NCBI RefSeq assembly: GCF_001262015.1
Contig: NZ_CP012074.1
Location: forward strand, 1,587,001 to 1,651,000
DNA: 64,000 nt
Reading direction: 5' to 3'
Source: Prevotella fusca JCM 17724
Lineage (GTDB): Bacteria > Bacteroidota > Bacteroidia > Bacteroidales > Bacteroidaceae
The position numbers were made by a program, and so were the translations under genes. Below are positions 28,502 through 37,256 of the stretch, in pieces; the stretch's first letter is position 1; the number at the start of each line of letters is the position of its first letter. A model generated the notes under the pieces. That model was given only the letters and a program-made list of their open reading frames with translations. It did no database searches and was not told the origin of the DNA.

Positions 28502-28589
28502 AATTCTTTTCACGAAGAAAAATATTTATTTTCATGAAAATAAATATTTCTTTTCACGTAAATAATTTCTTCTTTTCACGAAAATAAAC
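28502..28589. repeat. 88-bp palindrome-array element, copy C
   Basis: Boxes TCACGA, TCATGA, TCACGT and TCACGA start at positions 9, 31, 53 and 75. The left end AATTCTTTTC is slightly changed and the right end is AAATAAAC. It lies 126 bp 3' of the middle skp gene on the minus strand. The rest of this 368-bp gap shows short GC-rich blocks but no gene. Confidence 0.88.
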
Positions 28590-28714
28590 TCTTATCACCG
28601 TGATGATGAATATCCCAAAGGCGGGACATACCGGGACGACTTGCCTGTCACAGGGGCTTGTCAAGCCGCTAAAGCAAGGAGAATTAACCACGGGGCAAAG
28701 GCTCCCGTACTGTT

Positions 28715-29218
28715 TTACTTCATCTTAGCCAACTGAGCCTTTACCTCTGCGGTAACGTCCTTGCTGAGTGCCTCGTTGATGTACAATGGCTGACCAGCAG
28801 CCTTCTCCATGATGTAAATGTAGTTACCAGTCTTGGCAACAGCTGCAATAGCATTGCGAACCTTCTCAAGAACAGGACCGAGCTGCTTCTGCTGCTCCTC
28901 GTTGAAAGCCTTTTGGTTGTCCTGTGCAGTCTGCTGGATCTTGTTGTACATATCCTGCAGGTTCTTCTCAGTCTCAGCCTGCTTTGTAGCGTTCATCGTG
29001 CTCTTTGACTTGTCATAAGCCTCTGCCTGACGCTGCAGTTCAGCCTGCATGTCCTCGAGCTGCTTCTGATACTCCTTGCCCTTTGCTTCCAGCTTGCTCT
29101 GAACGGCTGTGGCCTCAGGAAGTGACTGGAGGAGAGCCTGTGAGTCAAGGTGACCGAACTTCTGTGCGAACAATGTCATTGGTGCACAAAGCATCAACAT
29201 CAAAAATAACTTTTTCAT
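28715..29218 (-). CDS. OmpH/Skp-family periplasmic chaperone (second copy)
   Basis: The 167-aa product has a signal peptide (MKKLFLMLMLCAPMTLFAQ) and a Lys/Glu/Gln-rich coiled coil (about 40-115: KLEAKGKEYQKQLEDMQAEL). It has the C-terminal strand pair of Skp (NYIYIMEKAAGQPLYI). It is expected to bind outer membrane proteins in the periplasm before delivery to BamA, encoded just upstream. It is 92 bp after the first skp copy. Start ATG 29218. Confidence 0.88.
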   Translation of the reverse strand: MKKLFLMLMLCAPMTLFAQKFGHLDSQALLQSLPEATAVQSKLEAKGKEYQKQLEDMQAELQRQAEAYDKSKSTMNATKQAETEKNLQDMYNKIQQTAQDNQKAFNEEQQKQLGPVLEKVRNAIAAVAKTGNYIYIMEKAAGQPLYINEALSKDVTAEVKAQLAKMK

Positions 29219-29310
29219 TTCTTTCTTATTGTTTAGTTGTTTATTATTTTTTCTTAATTAGCTCTATACTATCCAGAACTTTGGGGATAATCTGTACTGT
29301 ATAGAACTTA

Positions 29311-29856
29311 TTACTGATAAGAATATCCTAACTTCTGCAGCACCTCATTGCTGATATCCACCTTCGGAGAGCCATAGATAATCCCTGTGGCATTGCTCGA
29401 ACGGTCGATAACCAGACTGTAGCCACGCTGGTCGGATATGTCCTTGACAGCATTGTAAATCTCATCCTGTATAGGAGTAATCAGACTGGTACGCTTCTTG
29501 AAGAGCTCGCCTTCCGGTCCGAAATACTTACGCTTGAGGTCAGAAGCCTGCTTTTCCTTTGCAAGGATAGCCTCCTGTTTCTTCTTCTTCTGTTCCTGTG
29601 AAAGGAAGACCACCTCGTTCTGATAGTTCTTATACATCGTGGAAGCCTCGGTATTGAGTGCCTCAACCTCAGCCTGCCACTTCTTGCTTACCTGGTTCAA
29701 CTGCTCATTTGCACGCTCATAAGCCGGCACATTCTTGAGGATATACTCCATATCAATCAGTGCAAACTTCTGTGCAGAAGCTGTTAAAGGTAACAGAGTA
29801 AAAAGGTAAAGAGGTAAAACGTATCGCAATACACTCTTAAAAATATTCTTCTTCAT
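29311..29856 (-). CDS. OmpH/Skp-family periplasmic chaperone (first copy)
   Basis: The 181-aa product starts at ATG 29856 and has a signal peptide (MKKNIFKSVLRYVLPLYLF..., cleaved near TASAQ). The hydrophobic core of that signal is encoded by a simple DNA repeat (GTAAAAAGGTAAAGAGGTAA at about 29798-29817). A coiled coil follows (about 60-125: QEQKKKKQEAILAKEKQASDL), then a C-terminal Skp body ending in VLQKLGYSYQ. It is first after bamA, separated by 198 bp of CGTCAAC repeats. A longer frame to 29892 is less likely to be used. Confidence 0.87.
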   Translation of the reverse strand: MKKNIFKSVLRYVLPLYLFTLLPLTASAQKFALIDMEYILKNVPAYERANEQLNQVSKKWQAEVEALNTEASTMYKNYQNEVVFLSQEQKKKKQEAILAKEKQASDLKRKYFGPEGELFKKRTSLITPIQDEIYNAVKDISDQRGYSLVIDRSSNATGIIYGSPKVDISNEVLQKLGYSYQ

Positions 29857-29923
29857 CTCTACTAATTCATAATTATGATTACCGATATTCACTTAGTTTA
29901 TTGCTACAAGCAACTCGTAAACT

Positions 29924-30054
29924 TCTTCACTTGTCAACTCACCTACGTCGCAAGTAACTCGTCAACTTGTTCACCCGTCAACCTGTTCACCTGTCAATCT
30001 GCCTACGTTGCAAGTAACGTGTCAACTTGTTCACCCGTCAACTCGTCAACCAAG
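29924..30054. repeat. CAACTTGTTCACCCGTCAAC tandem repeats
   Basis: ACTTGTTCACCCGTCAAC-type units (CTCGTCAAC, CTTGTTCAC, CCGTCAACC) and two copies of CTACGTYGCAAGTAAC fill the gap between bamA and the first skp gene. The same motif appears at 61785-61857 between korB and korA. Confidence 0.8.
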
Positions 30055-32670
30055 CTAAAACTCCTGTCCAAGGATAAAGTGGAACTGGCTTCCACCCTTT
30101 GTACCGAATACCTTATCGAAACCGTAAGCCCAGTCAATACCCATCAGACCCACCATCGGCAGGAAGATACGAACACCGAGACCGGCAGAACGCTTCATAT
30201 CAAACGGATTGAACTTACTTGTCTCTGTCCAGGCATTACCAGCCTCAACGAATCCAAGACCGTAGATGGTTGTATTACCAAGCAGGAACGGATAACGGAG
30301 CTCGAGTGAGAGACGGTCGTAAGCATAGCCCTCAGCACCATACGGAGTGAGCGAACCATTCTCATAACCACGAAGACCGATCGTTTCCTCTGCATAGCCG
30401 GTAGAGTATCCACTCATACCGTCGCCACCCATATAGTATGTTTCAAACGGACTCTTCTTGTTTTTATTGTAACTGCCCAGCAAACCGAACTCAAGACGGG
30501 TCATAAGGACAAAACACTTCTGACCACTTGTAAGGGCTGTGAAAGTACGTGCCTTGAACTTCCACTTGTGATACTCTACCCAACGATACTTCTCCTGCTG
30601 CTCCTTTGAGAAAGTAGGAGAGTTACGGTCGTTTGCCAAATGTGCATAATCCTTGCCATCCCACTTAGACCAAGGCGGAGTAATGGTCAAAGATACTGAG
30701 AAGTCAGAACCACGACGTGGGAAGAGCTGGTTATCTGTTGATGTACGGTTAAGCGCAATATTGAGGTTCAAGTTGTTTGCTGCACCGTTCGACATGATGA
30801 AGTAACGCCAATTACGCAACATGTAGCGCTGGTACTGCAGCTGGAGTGACAAGGTGAAGTAGTCATCAGGCCAGCTAAGACGCTTACCCCAACCAGCATA
30901 GACACTCAAGAGTTTCACGTACTTGTCAGGGTCATAATAGTTCTCATATCTGTTGTAATTGTAGTTGCCATAACCATAACGATAGTTGTTATAGTTATTC
31001 ATGTAAGCACTATTATAATAGTTGCTTGACACGTCCGTCTGCTTTGAGAAAGACACACCCACATTGAACTGGATAGGACGCTTGCCTCCCAGCCAGTTGG
31101 TTGAGTACTGTACATTGTATGACTGATAGTAAGTACCGTTCGTCTGTGCACCCAATGACAGCGTCTCACCATCACCGATAGGCATGATACCACGATGCTC
31201 ACGGTTCTTACGGAAGAGGTTTGCCATTGAGAAGTTGTTTAACTTCAGACCTACACGACCGACAACACCCGTCTGCGCCCAACCCAGTGAGAGCTCAACC
31301 TGGTCGTTTGATTTCTGCTTGAGGTTGTAGTTGATGTCTACTGTACCGTCCTCATAGTTTGGTTCCGGCACAGGATTGATTGCCTCCGGGTCGAAGTGTC
31401 CCATGGAAGCCAACTCACGTGCAGAACGCTGGAGAGCCTCCTTTGAGAAGAGGTCACCCGGCTTTGTACGCAGCTCACGACGAACGACATTCTCGTAAAG
31501 ACGGTCGTTACCGTTAATCTTCACACGATTGATGTGTGCCTGCTGACCTTCATAGATACGCATCTCAAGGTCAATGGAGTCGCCGACAATATTCACCTCC
31601 GTCGGCTGGAGATTATAGAAGAGGTAACCGTTGTTCCAGTAAGCATTGCCCACAGCGTCCTCATCCTGTGAAAGACGCTTGTTCATATAGGTCTGGTTAT
31701 ACACATCACCCTTCTTCATGTCGAGCAGACGTGACAGATAGTCAGTTGAATAAACCGTATTACCCACCCAGTTGATGTTGCGGATGTAATACTTCTTACC
31801 CTCATCCACCTTTACATAGATGTCAACATGCTTCGGGTCAACGTTCCAAACGCTGTCCTTGAGAATGATTGCATCACGGAAACCATACTCATTGTACTTC
31901 GTGATAAGATGCTTCTTATCCTCAGCCCAACGCTCCGGCGTGAATTTCTTTGACTTCAGGAAGCTGGACAGCTTGCCAGCCTCATGTGTCTTTGAGAAGG
32001 CACCCTTGGTGAACAGCGTTCCTTTGATTTTCTTGTCGCCCAGCTGGTTGTCGCCGTCAATGGTGATGGAACGCACCTTCAGCTTCTCCTTCTTGTCAAC
32101 GTCGATATCAAGGATAACCTGATTCTTGGCTGTGACATCGTCACGCTGACGGATGAATACCTCCGCATTCTTGTAACCCTTGTCCTCAAAGTACTTCTTT
32201 GCAAGTATCTTCGCACGGTCAATCATGTTAGGCGTAATCTGTCCGCCCATCAAGAGTCCGAGTTTCTTCTCCATATCTTCACGCTCGGTCTTCTTCAAAC
32301 CATTATAATTGATGGTTGAAATACGAGGACGTGGTGTGAGATGTATCTTCAGATAGATATTATCCCCAACAATAGAGTCAGCCGAAATGGAAACATCTGA
32401 GAATAGTCCGTGTTTCCAGTAACGCTTCACAGCATCTGTGATGGCTGTTCCCGGAACCTCAACTTCCTGTCCGATGCTGAGTCCGGAGATACCTGTGAGG
32501 ACATAATCCTCATAGCCATCAATGCCGGTAACAGCCAGCCCTGCCAGATTGTAAGTCTTAGGAGTACCTGAATAAGTGATGTCTGGGTTTACGATTTTCT
32601 CCTGTGCACTCATTGAAAGGGTCACTCCAGAGAGTGCAAGGAGCATCAACACCTTATTTATATTAGTCAT
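30055..32670 (-). CDS. bamA: Outer membrane protein assembly factor BamA
   Basis: The 871-aa Omp85 protein inserts beta-barrels into the outer membrane. It has a signal peptide (MTNINKVLMLLALSGVTLSMSAQ) and a periplasmic region of POTRA repeats (about 25-430; KLKVRSITIDGDNQL and QAHINRVKINGNDR are POTRA starts). A 16-strand barrel ends in FHFILGQEF, with the aromatic terminal residue of outer membrane proteins. An Asn/Tyr-rich segment (about residues 548-582, NNYNNYRYGYGNYNYNRYEN) looks like an expanded surface loop. Three skp genes follow and uppS precedes it by 12 bp, the usual Bacteroidales arrangement. Start ATG 32670. Confidence 0.94.
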   Translation of the reverse strand: MTNINKVLMLLALSGVTLSMSAQEKIVNPDITYSGTPKTYNLAGLAVTGIDGYEDYVLTGISGLSIGQEVEVPGTAITDAVKRYWKHGLFSDVSISADSIVGDNIYLKIHLTPRPRISTINYNGLKKTEREDMEKKLGLLMGGQITPNMIDRAKILAKKYFEDKGYKNAEVFIRQRDDVTAKNQVILDIDVDKKEKLKVRSITIDGDNQLGDKKIKGTLFTKGAFSKTHEAGKLSSFLKSKKFTPERWAEDKKHLITKYNEYGFRDAIILKDSVWNVDPKHVDIYVKVDEGKKYYIRNINWVGNTVYSTDYLSRLLDMKKGDVYNQTYMNKRLSQDEDAVGNAYWNNGYLFYNLQPTEVNIVGDSIDLEMRIYEGQQAHINRVKINGNDRLYENVVRRELRTKPGDLFSKEALQRSARELASMGHFDPEAINPVPEPNYEDGTVDINYNLKQKSNDQVELSLGWAQTGVVGRVGLKLNNFSMANLFRKNREHRGIMPIGDGETLSLGAQTNGTYYQSYNVQYSTNWLGGKRPIQFNVGVSFSKQTDVSSNYYNSAYMNNYNNYRYGYGNYNYNRYENYYDPDKYVKLLSVYAGWGKRLSWPDDYFTLSLQLQYQRYMLRNWRYFIMSNGAANNLNLNIALNRTSTDNQLFPRRGSDFSVSLTITPPWSKWDGKDYAHLANDRNSPTFSKEQQEKYRWVEYHKWKFKARTFTALTSGQKCFVLMTRLEFGLLGSYNKNKKSPFETYYMGGDGMSGYSTGYAEETIGLRGYENGSLTPYGAEGYAYDRLSLELRYPFLLGNTTIYGLGFVEAGNAWTETSKFNPFDMKRSAGLGVRIFLPMVGLMGIDWAYGFDKVFGTKGGSQFHFILGQEF

Positions 32671-32682
32671 CTATCGCGTAAC

Positions 32683-33435
32683 TTATTTGTTTTCGTTTTC
32701 TTCTACTTGTTTCTCAGTCTTTCCAAAGCGACGCTGTCTGCTCTGGAAGCTCGCAATGGCATTCCTCAGGTCCTGCTCATTGAAGTCAGGCCAATAGGTA
32801 TCACAGAAGTACAGCTCAGAGTAAGCTATCTGCCACAAGAGGTAATTGGAGATGCGAAGCTCACCGCCGGTCCTGATAAGGAGGTCAGGCTCAGGCATGA
32901 AGTTCGTCTCCAGATGCTCGCTGATCATCTCTTCGGTAATCAGTTCGGGACGCATAGGCTCAGACGACTTCAGCTGATGTTCTGCGACAATCGTCTTCAT
33001 TGCCTTCGCTATCTCCCAGCGTGCACTGTAACTCAAGGCTACAACCATTGTCATGGCTGAGTTCTTCGCTGTGTGCTCTTCCGTCTCACGCAGCTTCTTC
33101 TGCACTTCTTCCGGCAGACGTGCCATATCGCCAATGACACGGAAGCGCACATTATTCTTCATGAAGATTTCATCTTCCAAGGACGTAAGCACAAGTCCCA
33201 TCAACGCAGCAATCTCATCAGACGGACGGCTCCAGTTCTCCGTAGAGAAGGTATAGAGCGTGAGATACTTCACACCCAGCCGTACGCACTCTGATGTAAT
33301 ACGACGAACGGTATCCACTCCTGCCTGATGTCCGTAGGAGCGTGGCTTGTTGCGTTCCGTTGCCCAGCGTCCGTTGCCATCCATGATGATGGCAATATGC
33401 TGTGGTATTCGTGTCATGTCTAATTCTTCTACCAT
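32683..33435 (-). CDS. uppS: Undecaprenyl diphosphate synthase
   Basis: This 250-aa cis-prenyltransferase makes the C55 lipid carrier for peptidoglycan and O-antigen synthesis. The signature [13 protein letters not shown] contains the catalytic D19. [12 protein letters not shown] and the terminal [15 protein letters not shown] and [12 protein letters not shown] motifs are all present. The gene is 12 bp before bamA and 98 bp after the DUF6089 gene. Start ATG 33435 gives six residues before the second Met (41), either of which could be used. Confidence 0.94.
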   Translation of the reverse strand: MVEELDMTRIPQHIAIIMDGNGRWATERNKPRSYGHQAGVDTVRRITSECVRLGVKYLTLYTFSTENWSRPSDEIAALMGLVLTSLEDEIFMKNNVRFRVIGDMARLPEEVQKKLRETEEHTAKNSAMTMVVALSYSARWEIAKAMKTIVAEHQLKSSEPMRPELITEEMISEHLETNFMPEPDLLIRTGGELRISNYLLWQIAYSELYFCDTYWPDFNEQDLRNAIASFQSRQRRFGKTEKQVEENENK

Positions 33436-33533
33436 ATATATTGAAGAGATAAACCTTAGATTTGTTCTGTCCAGACCTTATGTCTGCCCTGTTCGGACAT
33501 TGCCTTTTAACATGGTCCTGGAGCTTAATTCTT

Positions 33534-34226
33534 TTATTCGTCCTCGTTATGGCAAGTTCTGCACTTTGCCATAAAACTATAGGAGAACGTGAACTGCAGA
33601 GTGGAGTAGCAGTCTGTATTCTTGAAAAGACCACTGCTCTTGATTCCATAAGGGTCCTTCTGACCGTCAAGCTCGTCGCTGAGTGAGAAATGCAACGCCC
33701 ATTCCAGACCTACATTCATACGCTCTCCCACCTTATACTTCACACCCAGTCCGATTGGGAGATTGGCTGAGAGAGCCGACTTGCGGTCGCCATCCTTTAT
33801 ATTCACATAGGTGGCACCCAGTCCGACCGTCACGTATGGCGACAGCCGCTGTGCACCACGGTAGTCACGACCTGTGCCATAAGGCAGGAAGTTATACTCA
33901 TACGCAAAGCCAACATCAACCAGTGAATTGTCGAACTTATAGGGAGCTGATGCAAAACGTGGATAGTAGGTCTTGACATCAGCCGATGAACCTTTCATCT
34001 TTCCAAACGATACATTCATCTTCAAATCCATGTAAGGACTCATGTTGTATCGGGCAAGGACAGTCGCCATCGGCTGCAGGTCCTTTGTCAACGACTCATT
34101 GAAGTCGCCTAAGTAACCCATCATGCCGACACCGGCACCTATCTCCATCTTATACTCCGGGTCCGACTGCGCCCATAAAGGCGTAGCAGCAAGAAGGAGG
34201 AGAAGGTTGATGAAGATACGTTTCAT
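33534..34226 (-). CDS. porG: DUF6089 outer membrane protein, PorG-like
   Basis: The 230-aa protein has a signal peptide (MKRIFINLLLLLAATPLWAQ) and alternating beta-strand sequence of an eight-stranded outer membrane barrel (EIGAGVGMMGYLGDFNES, VTVGLGATYVNIK, VGERMNVGLEWALHFS). This fits DUF6089. In Porphyromonas gingivalis the homologous gene just before uppS-omp85-ompH encodes PorG, an outer membrane component of the type IX secretion system. Position and sequence both fit, but the assignment is by synteny and memory, not by a search. Start ATG 34226. Confidence 0.7.
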   Translation of the reverse strand: MKRIFINLLLLLAATPLWAQSDPEYKMEIGAGVGMMGYLGDFNESLTKDLQPMATVLARYNMSPYMDLKMNVSFGKMKGSSADVKTYYPRFASAPYKFDNSLVDVGFAYEYNFLPYGTGRDYRGAQRLSPYVTVGLGATYVNIKDGDRKSALSANLPIGLGVKYKVGERMNVGLEWALHFSLSDELDGQKDPYGIKSSGLFKNTDCYSTLQFTFSYSFMAKCRTCHNEDE

Positions 34227-34246
34227 TACAGTTTGGTCTTACTATC

Positions 34247-35608
34247 TTATTCTGTCAGACGTTCCAGGTTCAGTTCCCAGCCAATCCGGTTGAGTCTGCC
34301 GCGCCATACCTTTGTACCACTGATTATCCAGAGGTACTCATCACTGTCAACAGCGGCGGTAAAGGCTGCTGATGCCTGTGCACCCGTCGGGTAAGCAAAG
34401 CTCTTGTCGCTTTTCCATGTGATGCCTCCATCACGTGAAACCAGCATCGACTCCAGCTTGCCGCTGTTGTTTACGCCCAGGGCAAGTGCAGCCTTGTCGT
34501 AGTTTACAACCGAAAGGGTTTTGTAGAGTGGCAGCAGGAACTTGCTGGCATTACTCTCCACATAGCTCCAACTCTCACCCTTACGGTAAGACAGCTTTGT
34601 CCAAGAGACATTCTTCGTTCCGCCTGCAACCGTTCCGACAAGCAGCACACGGTTCACATCTGAAGAAAAAGCTGTGAGCGAGTAGTTGATATTGTTTACA
34701 GGAAGGAGGGATGAGTTACTGTCCAGTGTCTCGGCTGTCCATGTTGCACCATTGTCCTTTGATGCCATCAGACCACCCGAAGCAGACAGGGCAAACAGTT
34801 CAGCAGGTGATGCTGCCACCAACTGCTTGAGACTGTTGTTCGTAACAACCGTCTTCCATGTATTCCCATCAGCCGAACTGTACACAGTCCCCTTATCAAT
34901 AACGAAGAGTTTACTGTTCTGCACTGCAACGCTCTTGTAGGCGTCAGCCGTGAAGGTCTTGCCCAGTTTCGTCCAGCTGTTTCCATTCGCCTTTGAAGCA
35001 ACATAAGCTGAAGTCTGACTGCCATTGGTACCGAACACGAATATCTTATCGCCCGTGCTGACAGCTTTCATTGACTTGAATGAAGCAAAATTGCTGTTAG
35101 CCTGCAGGCTCTGCCAGCTGAAGACATTGCCCCGCTGCTTATGGACATTCACAGAAATCTGGTACTCCCTGTATTCCTTCCCGCTGTGCGCATAGACACG
35201 GAAGATACGCGGAGTAGTAAAGTCAATGGAATCATTGCTCTTGTAATAGGAAAAGGATTGATCCTTTGTAGACTTGATGAAGACGGAGCCGCTGTTCTTT
35301 GCCGTAATAGTCGTCAGCACATGAGCACCGTCCGTACCGTATGGCAAGGAATCAGGGTTATAAATCAAGCCTTTTGCCTGGTCAATATAGAACTTGACCT
35401 TGGCGGCATTGAACTTCGCAGTATAAGTACTGTCACGGCCTTTCTTGGTAACCGTATCACGCACCTGCTTCAGCTGCCCCAAAGTAAAGTTTATGATTGC
35501 AGTGTCTCTATAACTTACCCCTTTGTTCTCGTCGTCGTCATTAAGACAAGAAGTCACTGTCAAAGTAGCCATCATTAAAGCTACGAGAGTATATATCTTA
35601 TTACGCAT
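34247..35608 (-). CDS. DUF6242 lipoprotein
   Basis: The 453-aa protein has lipobox TSC (MRNKIYTLVALMMATLTVTSCLNDDDEN). The N-terminal domain (to about 150, INFTLGQLKQVRDTVT and REYQISVNVHKQRGN) is the DUF6242 module. A sialidase/BNR-like beta-propeller of Ser/Asn-rich blades follows (SWTKLGKTF, TVYSSADGNTWKTVV, SKDNGATWTAETL, SRDGGITWKSDKS). It is probably a surface or periplasmic lipoprotein with an unknown ligand. It is the first gene of the minus run leading into porG-uppS-bamA, 20 bp before the PorG-like gene, and has a well-formed promoter. Confidence 0.82.
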   Translation of the reverse strand: MRNKIYTLVALMMATLTVTSCLNDDDENKGVSYRDTAIINFTLGQLKQVRDTVTKKGRDSTYTAKFNAAKVKFYIDQAKGLIYNPDSLPYGTDGAHVLTTITAKNSGSVFIKSTKDQSFSYYKSNDSIDFTTPRIFRVYAHSGKEYREYQISVNVHKQRGNVFSWQSLQANSNFASFKSMKAVSTGDKIFVFGTNGSQTSAYVASKANGNSWTKLGKTFTADAYKSVAVQNSKLFVIDKGTVYSSADGNTWKTVVTNNSLKQLVAASPAELFALSASGGLMASKDNGATWTAETLDSNSSLLPVNNINYSLTAFSSDVNRVLLVGTVAGGTKNVSWTKLSYRKGESWSYVESNASKFLLPLYKTLSVVNYDKAALALGVNNSGKLESMLVSRDGGITWKSDKSFAYPTGAQASAAFTAAVDSDEYLWIISGTKVWRGRLNRIGWELNLERLTE

Positions 35609-35634
35609 CAGATACTAATAATTGAATTTAGCTG

Positions 35635-35663
35635 CAAATTTAATCAGAAATCTTCAGAATCAA
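35635..35663 (-). promoter_or_regulatory. Promoter of DUF6242-porG-uppS-bamA run
   Basis: On the minus strand TTG (35663-35661) is followed after 18 bases by TAAATTTG (35642-35635). This is a near-perfect Bacteroidetes promoter, 27 bp upstream of the DUF6242 ATG. Confidence 0.75.
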
Positions 35664-35901
35664 CGTCTTTAACGAGGTTAATTATGTAAAATAACGAAAA
35701 TAACTATGTTTTTTTAAGTTTGTTTAGTAAGTATGACCATAAGAACGATAAACTTGGATAGAAATGACCGATAATTCAACCTTGATGGTCTGATGATGCT
35801 TCACAGGGGCACTCATGACACTTCCGACAGGTTTCATCTCGCATTAATTCACTTTCAATTAACCTGTTTCTCTGTGGTTTTACGGGTTTACTATGCTGCA
35901 A

Positions 35902-36107
35902 TTTAACCCATATCAGTCATTAGAGCCTAAACAGATTTTGTTTTATAGTCGAGCAGATTGGACTGTCTTTGCAACGCAGGCGTAGCGGGCTACGTCAAGT
36001 TACAAAAACAGACAATCTACCGACAAGAAAATAAAAGATGTTAGGAAACAACACAAAAGTAGGAATTATGAACATTGTGGTCTAATGACCGACCGATTTG
36101 GGTTTAA
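35902..36107. repeat. Dispersed inverted-repeat element with internal hairpin, copy 1
   Basis: Terminal arms TTTAACCCATATCAGTCATT (35902) and CTAATGACC..GATTTGGGTTTAA (ending 36107) are inverted relative to each other. Inside, 35954-36054 contains a TGTCTTTGCAAC...GTTACAAAAACA hairpin around GCGGGCTACGTCAA. A close copy in the opposite orientation is at 59431-59529. It fills most of the 558-bp gap between the DUF6242 and DUF3298 genes, which has no gene. Confidence 0.7.
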
Positions 36108-36166
36108 CTCGCTTTTACAAAGTCAAAAGCCAATATAAATCAATCCAAATTAGGATATTAAAAAGG

Positions 36167-37093
36167 CTACTTAATCCCTGCAAGGCATCGTGCCTCAGGA
36201 GACAGAAACTTCCCTATCTTGCTGTAAGGAACCGTAAATGTAGGCATTCCGATAGCATAAGAGCCTATCTCATACTGTCCATAGATAAAGACAACACCCT
36301 CTGGAGAAAGATAAATACCATTCGCAGGCAGTGGGATAATAGCAGTATCTAAGAATAGTGTACTCATATAGCTTTTTATCAAACTTTCCACATCCTTATC
36401 CTCATCAGTCACTCTTGTTCTTCTGAAATAACTTTCAACACCAGCTCTAATCATAGGCTGAAGTTCTTTTATATCCTTCGGATTCAACACATTCAGTAAC
36501 TTAGCACCCGTCTTCTTATCAAAAGTAACAGCATACTTTGCAGCCATTCCGTGTACTCCACCCGAATACATGTAAAAAGAAGAGCCATAAGTAACATAAC
36601 GATCAGTTTCGTTTTCCTTCATTACAAACTTAGAAAGCTCTGGTTTCCAAGCTACATCTGTATCATCAATTTCATCTAAAGTCCTGCTTACACTCTTATA
36701 AGCATTCTTAGCATAGTAGCTAATCATTCCCCTACCATCTGCAAAGTTGGTATAAGGTTTAACCACTACACTCTCTTCACCATCACCACCAGTTACTTCT
36801 GCCATCTCTGACGAGAGGTAAGCACGGAGCGAATCGACCAGCGGTTGAGGACCAGATACAGGGAAGGAATAAGCAAGATCAACAACACCCTTGTCCATAC
36901 TGTAAGACTTTCCAATAGAGTCAACCACCAACCGAATTTCCTTCTCCACCACAACAGAATCAGTAGTAGGAAGAGGAGCTACCACAGAATCCGTCACCTT
37001 CTTTGCTGCTGAAGCCTTCTCACCCTTGCATCCAACTATCAAAGCAATAGATAAAAGAGATGTAAAAAGAAACAAAGATTTTTTATTATTCAT
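36167..37093 (-). CDS. DUF3298/RsiV-like lipoprotein
   Basis: The 308-aa product has lipobox VGC (MNNKKSLFLFTSLLSIALIVGCKGEK). A mixed alpha/beta region (about 100-200, with YVTYGSSFYMYSGGVHGMAAK) precedes a C-terminal DUF3298 domain (RAGVESYFRRTRV, LPANGIYLSPEGVVFIYGQYEIGSYA). The same pair of domains occurs in RsiV anti-sigma factors and in peptidoglycan/lysozyme-binding proteins; ligand here is unknown. It stands alone on the minus strand, divergent from the oxidoreductase gene. Start ATG 37093. Confidence 0.8.
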   Translation of the reverse strand: MNNKKSLFLFTSLLSIALIVGCKGEKASAAKKVTDSVVAPLPTTDSVVVEKEIRLVVDSIGKSYSMDKGVVDLAYSFPVSGPQPLVDSLRAYLSSEMAEVTGGDGEESVVVKPYTNFADGRGMISYYAKNAYKSVSRTLDEIDDTDVAWKPELSKFVMKENETDRYVTYGSSFYMYSGGVHGMAAKYAVTFDKKTGAKLLNVLNPKDIKELQPMIRAGVESYFRRTRVTDEDKDVESLIKSYMSTLFLDTAIIPLPANGIYLSPEGVVFIYGQYEIGSYAIGMPTFTVPYSKIGKFLSPEARCLAGIK

Positions 37094-37119
37094 ATCAACT
37101 AATGCTTGTTAAGAGACAA

Positions 37120-37152
37120 CAAAAATAGTCATTTCCCCCTTTATTTGCAAAA
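37120..37152 (-). promoter_or_regulatory. Promoter of the DUF3298 gene
   Basis: On the minus strand TTTTGC (37152-37147) is followed after 19 bases by TATTTTTG (37127-37120). This is a Bacteroidetes-type promoter 27 bp upstream of the ATG. Confidence 0.6.
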
Positions 37153-37256
37153 CTTTCCCTACTTTTGTTACATCAGGAAAGTAACAAAGCGTATTCTATA
37201 GGCTTCACCATTGAAAAACAGCTTATAGAACATGCTCTTAAAAAGCAATAGAAAAG

